Of a stretch of DNA of 62,895 nt, positions 59,359 through 62,895 are shown one piece after another. The stretch is from Coprobacillus sp. CAG:826 (GTDB lineage: Bacteria; Bacillota_I; Bacilli_A; RFN20; CAG-826). The stretch spans positions 101,891 to 164,785 of the forward strand of contig FR897045.1 in NCBI GenBank assembly GCA_000437235.1. The letters are read 5' to 3'. The notes beneath the pieces were generated by a model. The model was not told the origin of the DNA. It saw only the letters and a program-made list of their open reading frames with translations, and did no database searches. Position numbers and translations under genes: made by a program. Every line of letters starts with the position of its first letter. Position 1 is the stretch's first letter.

Positions 59359-61454
59359 TGAGAAAGGTATATCAAATTGAGGGCTTAGATTGCGCAAATT
59401 GCGCAAGAGAAGTCGAAGAATATTTAAATAAAAACGAAGCAATTGAAAAAGCAGTCATTGATTTCATGGGTAAAAAAATATTTATTACCTTTAAAAATGA
59501 AGAGCTTTCTATGGAGGCAATTTCTACTTTAATTGCGGATGTAGAAGATGGAGTAACTTTGCTTGATCCTTCTAAAAAAGAAGAAAAAGGTGGAGAGGAA
59601 GAATCCGAAAAAGGATTTATGAAAGAAAACGAAATAAAAATTATTCGGTTAGTCGTATCCAGTGTTTTATTAGCGTTTGCTTATTTCTGGTATCAATTAC
59701 CTTTTGTTGCCCAAATCATCATTTATGTTGTTTCTTATTTATCAGCTGGTTATGACGTTGTATTATCCATGTTTAAAGGATTTGCAAAAAAAAGATTCTT
59801 TACGGAATATAGCTTAATGACGGTAGCTACCATTGGTGCTTTATGCATTCAAGAGTTTCCTGAGGCAGTTCTTGTTATGATTCTTTATCAAATTGGTGAA
59901 CTTCTTCAAGATGCTGCAGTCGATCATTCCCGTAATCAAATTAAGAATGCTCTAGAAATTCGTCCAAAGGAAGCAATGGTATATCGTGATAATACTTGGC
60001 TTACTGTAGCGCCAGAAGATTTAAAAATTGGCGAAAAAGTAGAGGTAAAAGTAGGAGAAATCATCCCTGCTGATGGGAAGATTTTAGAAGGAAACGGCAC
60101 CGTCGATATGGCACATATTACCGGTGAATCCGTTCCAGTAACTGTTCAACAAGAAGAAAACTTATATTCTGGGTCGATTTTGGTCTCAGGTCATATTTTT
60201 ATGGAAGTTCAAAAATCCTATGCCGATTCTACGGTAAGTAAGATTCTTGAATTACTTGAATCAAGTAGTGAAAAGAAAGGAAAAGCCGAAAAATTCGTCT
60301 CTAAATTTGCAAGCATTTATACGCCGATTGTATTTTTAGTCGCACTTTTAGTGGCGGTGATTTTCCCTATCTTTGGCACACCATTTTCTAAATCAATTTA
60401 TAACGCTTTAATTTTCTTAGTTGTTTCTTGCCCATGCGCTATTGTCATTAGTGTCCCATTAACGAGTTTCGTAGGAATGGGTGAATTAGCGCATCGTGGT
60501 ATTATTGTAAAAGGTTCTAACTATTTAGATTTATTACGTTCAGCTAAAACAATTGTATGTGATAAAACCGGTACTTTAACTAAAGGTAAATTAGCGGTAG
60601 AAAAAATTGTTTCTCCTTCTTTAGATGAAAAAGAACTATTAGAATATGTCGCTTATGCGGAAAGTATTTCCAATCACCCAATTGCTAAAGCTATCGTAGA
60701 AGCTTATGGAAAAGAAGTAGATAACCAACAAATTTCTGATGCGCAAGAAATCTTAGGTAAAGGCGTACATATCGCCTATAAAAATCATATTGTTGAAGTC
60801 GGTAATCCAAAATTAGTGAAAGTCGATGAAATTGCTAAAGAACCAGGTAGCATTGTTTATGTAAGTGTGGATGGTGAATATAAAGGCTATATCGTCTTAA
60901 AAGATCAACTCAAAGATAACGCGATTGAATTTGTAAAAGAAGCGCATACGATGAACATGAAAGTTGAAATGCTTTCAGGTGATAAAAAAGAATATGCTGA
61001 ATTAGTAGCCGATCAATTAGGTTTAGATGACTTTAAAGGAGAGCTTCTTCCAGAAGAAAAAGTTTCTTCTTTAGAAAAAGTATTAGAAGTAAAAGAAAAT
61101 CAACCGGTTCTTTATATGGGTGATGGTGTAAATGATGCACCTAGCATTATGCGAGCCGATGTTGGCGTCGCTATGGGTGCCGTTGGCTCAGAAGCCGCCA
61201 TTGAAGCTGCGGATATGGTTATCATGAATGATGATTTAAAGAGTGTAATTACCTCTTGTAAAATCGCTAAAAAGGTCTATAGAACAAGTATCTTTAACAT
61301 TGCTTTTGCTTTAACTATCAAATTCGTAGTTTACGTCTTAGCGTTATTCAATATTTCTTCAATGTGGATGGCTTTATTAGCGGACGTAGGTGTTACTTTA
61401 CTCCTTATTTTCCACTCCTTATTCTTAAGTAATCGGTTGAAAAAAATCAAATGA
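59355..61454 (+). CDS. Zn/Cd/Pb-transporting P1B-type ATPase (CadA/ZntA-like)
   Basis: 699 residues. The N-terminal metal-binding domain has LDCANCAREV (CxxC). Membrane segment SCPCAIVISVP carries the CPC pore motif, then the phosphorylation site CDKTGTLTKG, GESVP, the nucleotide-binding SNHPIAKAI and GDGVNDAPSI. The last segments have the Lys (LTIKFVVY) and Asp (ADVGVTLL) typical of the Zn/Cd/Pb subclass (P1B-2) rather than copper. Translationally coupled to the sensor, so the pair makes a metal-inducible efflux system. Confidence 0.94.
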   Translation: MMRKVYQIEGLDCANCAREVEEYLNKNEAIEKAVIDFMGKKIFITFKNEELSMEAISTLIADVEDGVTLLDPSKKEEKGGEEESEKGFMKENEIKIIRLVVSSVLLAFAYFWYQLPFVAQIIIYVVSYLSAGYDVVLSMFKGFAKKRFFTEYSLMTVATIGALCIQEFPEAVLVMILYQIGELLQDAAVDHSRNQIKNALEIRPKEAMVYRDNTWLTVAPEDLKIGEKVEVKVGEIIPADGKILEGNGTVDMAHITGESVPVTVQQEENLYSGSILVSGHIFMEVQKSYADSTVSKILELLESSSEKKGKAEKFVSKFASIYTPIVFLVALLVAVIFPIFGTPFSKSIYNALIFLVVSCPCAIVISVPLTSFVGMGELAHRGIIVKGSNYLDLLRSAKTIVCDKTGTLTKGKLAVEKIVSPSLDEKELLEYVAYAESISNHPIAKAIVEAYGKEVDNQQISDAQEILGKGVHIAYKNHIVEVGNPKLVKVDEIAKEPGSIVYVSVDGEYKGYIVLKDQLKDNAIEFVKEAHTMNMKVEMLSGDKKEYAELVADQLGLDDFKGELLPEEKVSSLEKVLEVKENQPVLYMGDGVNDAPSIMRADVGVAMGAVGSEAAIEAADMVIMNDDLKSVITSCKIAKKVYRTSIFNIAFALTIKFVVYVLALFNISSMWMALLADVGVTLLLIFHSLFLSNRLKKIK

Positions 61455-62296
61455 GTGAATTAGTATTGAAGCAAAACCAGGAATTATTAAAAAAGCTCCA
61501 AGGTTTCTTAATTTATCAAGATCAAGCCATTACTACAAATCAAATGAATAAAGTCATGCGTCAAGGCGTTTCTTCGTTACGGGCTTATTCTTTGCTTTTA
61601 AAAACGTATTTAGATATCAATGAAAGTTGGATAGAAAATTATCTCCCTTACATGGTTCATGAATTAAAAAAAGAAGAGTATGAAAACAATCCTTATTTTA
61701 AAAACATTCGTATTCCGCAAAAGAAATTAGGTAAGTGGCGGTTAGGATATGACCGCTACGAAGCCTATCAAGCCTTTGTCTGTAATGATTTTATATTGGG
61801 AAATCAAAAAGAAGTTTATCCACAAATCGGTTTCTTTTCTAAACCCTTTACCTATCCAGCGGTATATGAAAATAATGTCATGTGGATGAGCGTTACACCA
61901 AATGAAGTAGAAACGATGAAAGAGCCTATAGAAAACGCAAAAGGAAAAGTACTTACTTTTGGATTAGGCCTCGGTTATTACGCTTATATGGTTTCTTTAA
62001 AAGATGATGTTAGAAGTATTACGGTTGTAGAAAGAGATGAAAACGTCATTCAATTATTTGAAAAATTGATTCTTCCACAGTTTTCTCATCCAGACAAAGT
62101 GAAAATCATCCAAGCCGATGCTTATGAATATCTTTCCTCTTTAAAAGATGGTAGTTATGATTATTTATTTATCGATATTTATCATGACGCCGGCGATGGC
62201 TTAGAATGCTATCGAAAATTTTCTTTATTAACAAAAAAGCTATGTAAAACCAAAGTATCCTATTGGATAGAAAAAACGATTTCTTATTACCTCTAA
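61451..62296 (+). CDS. SAM-methyltransferase/spermidine-synthase-fold protein, function unknown
   Basis: 281 residues. The C-terminal 140 show a Rossmann SAM-type fold: motif I LTFGLGLGYYAYMVS (G-x-G-x-G), VVERDE at strand 2 and a strand-4 acid in YLFIDIYHD. The N-terminal half (about 1-140) has no recognisable domain. The ATG overlaps the ATPase stop (ATGA), so it is coupled to metal efflux, but no family member that I know explains that. A bidirectional terminator overlaps its last codons. Confidence 0.65.
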   Translation: MSELVLKQNQELLKKLQGFLIYQDQAITTNQMNKVMRQGVSSLRAYSLLLKTYLDINESWIENYLPYMVHELKKEEYENNPYFKNIRIPQKKLGKWRLGYDRYEAYQAFVCNDFILGNQKEVYPQIGFFSKPFTYPAVYENNVMWMSVTPNEVETMKEPIENAKGKVLTFGLGLGYYAYMVSLKDDVRSITVVERDENVIQLFEKLILPQFSHPDKVKIIQADAYEYLSSLKDGSYDYLFIDIYHDAGDGLECYRKFSLLTKKLCKTKVSYWIEKTISYYL

Positions 62297-62313
62297 GAAA
62301 TCGTTCTTTTTTA
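62271..62313. terminator. Bidirectional terminator of the metal-efflux operon
   Basis: AACGATTTCTTA (62275-62286) pairs perfectly with TAAGAAATCGTT (62294-62305), then CTTTTTT. The stop codon of the upstream gene (62294-62296) is the first triplet of the right arm. The minus strand also ends in a T run. Confidence 0.9.
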
Positions 62314-62895
62314 GTAGTTTAATGCTTTATTAAATTTTTCAATATCTTTCGTTTGCCCGACAACGAAGATAATATCATTGGGTTCGATATAGTCATTCGC
62401 TTTAGGGGCAAATGTTTTGGTTTTTCTTGTAATTAAGATTAAGTTAACACCATAGGTGTTACGTGGATTTAATTCCGAAATTAATCGATGCTCAAAATCT
62501 TTGTTAATCGACACTTTAACAACGGAGAAGTTATCGCCTAAAGAGTAGTAGTCAACGAAAGATTCGTTTTCTAGACGATTAGCAAGACCTAAACCAGCCA
62601 TTCTTTGAGGAGAAATGACTTCATGAGCGCCGAGTTTCTTTAACACGGGAATATAGTACTCATTATCGACACGGACGGTTAAATGTTTAACTCCCATTTC
62701 TACAAGAATAACGGTAGTAAGAATCGTGGCTTGAATATTATTTCCATAGGCCACAATCGCGTGATCGACATGTTGCATATCTAATTCTCTTAAAGCTTTT
62801 TCATCGGTAGAATCAGCAATAAAGACAGTAGGAATAAAGCGAGAAGCAAGCTTCACTTTTCCTTCATCTTTATCGATGGCCATCACATCAGCGTC
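62311..62895 (-). CDS. Trk/Ktr potassium-uptake regulatory subunit, truncated at the window edge
   Basis: At least 194 residues, open at its N-terminus beyond the window: the frame continues through Asp-Ala-Asp-Val to the last base. VMAIDKDEGKV matches the end of the first Rossmann strands of a KtrA/TrkA RCK domain, followed by ADSTDEKALREL and the C-terminal RCK_C domain (NPRNTYGVNLILI, PNDIIFVVG). It would gate a membrane KtrB/TrkH channel, not in view. Confidence 0.85.
   Translation of the reverse strand, partial: DADVMAIDKDEGKVKLASRFIPTVFIADSTDEKALRELDMQHVDHAIVAYGNNIQATILTTVILVEMGVKHLTVRVDNEYYIPVLKKLGAHEVISPQRMAGLGLANRLENESFVDYYSLGDNFSVVKVSINKDFEHRLISELNPRNTYGVNLILITRKTKTFAPKANDYIEPNDIIFVVGQTKDIEKFNKALNY

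Noticed and set aside
1..62895. rRNA, tRNA, tmRNA, SRP RNA, IS elements, prophage, CRISPR
   Set aside because: None seen: intergenic gaps are short and lack the expected conserved cores, and no transposase or integrase frames are present.

Overview
The window is AT-rich bacterial chromosome using the standard genetic code: TGA ends several genes (rplO, the ArsR-type regulator, the metal ATPase) and tryptophan is TGG. Gene order and content point to an anaerobic, Gram-positive-lineage member of the Bacilli/Erysipelotrichia or RF39-like group. The evidence is a long S10-spc-alpha ribosomal operon with zinc-type S14, L33 and L36, an ECF-type thiamine S component, an FeFe hydrogenase linked to NADH, a CIRCE/HrcA-type heat-shock operator and strong AGGAGG ribosome binding sites. 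No rRNA, tRNA, insertion sequence, prophage or CRISPR array is visible. The species cannot be named from sequence alone.

Layout. 1-7.9 kb: the first codons of a leftward gene, peptidase T, a lone P-loop ATPase, a GT-D-fold glycosyltransferase with a polysaccharide polymerase/ligase, and the queuosine genes tgt-queA-queH. 7.9-22.7 kb: one 29-gene operon, rpsJ to rplQ, with secY, adk, map, infA and rpoA, driven by a near-consensus promoter with a structured leader; rpmD (L30) is missing. 22.7-33.7 kb: class II fructose-bisphosphate aldolase, a ferric/spermidine-type ABC importer, an RDD membrane protein with a Cof phosphatase, preT-preA, and a GltD/NfnB-like flavoprotein. 33.7-38.7 kb: a polysaccharide flippase and three GT4 glycosyltransferases. 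38.7-45.5 kb: ung, a GerQ-like protein, a TPP riboswitch with thiT, htpG under CIRCE, and a beta-propeller protein with an unknown membrane protein. 45.6-51 kb: a three-gene NADH/ferredoxin FeFe hydrogenase operon and a DUF2974-type hydrolase. 51.2-58.8 kb: a rearranged cysS-rlmB-sigH-rpmG-secE-nusG locus with mgtC, prs and a 5'-nucleotidase lipoprotein added. 58.9-62.9 kb: a CadC-like sensor, a Zn/Cd/Pb P-type ATPase and a coupled methyltransferase-fold protein, then a truncated Trk/Ktr potassium subunit.

Together these genes describe a fermentative anaerobe that disposes of reducing power as H2, takes up thiamine, makes a surface polysaccharide and controls heavy metals. The strongest regulatory signals are: CIRCE between a perfect TTGACA/TATAAT pair at htpG; two matched inverted repeats at the metal-efflux promoter; a 28-bp-arm-total palindrome on the -10 box of the hydrogenase operon; the TPP riboswitch with a plausible Shine-Dalgarno-sequestering hairpin; and a U-less stem-loop between the binding-protein and permease genes of the ABC importer. 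The oddest coding signals are a Ser in place of one adjacent Cys in the hydrogenase H-cluster motif, an exact 33-bp in-frame duplication at the permease N-terminus, and remnants that look sporulation-related (GerQ-like protein, SigH-position sigma factor).
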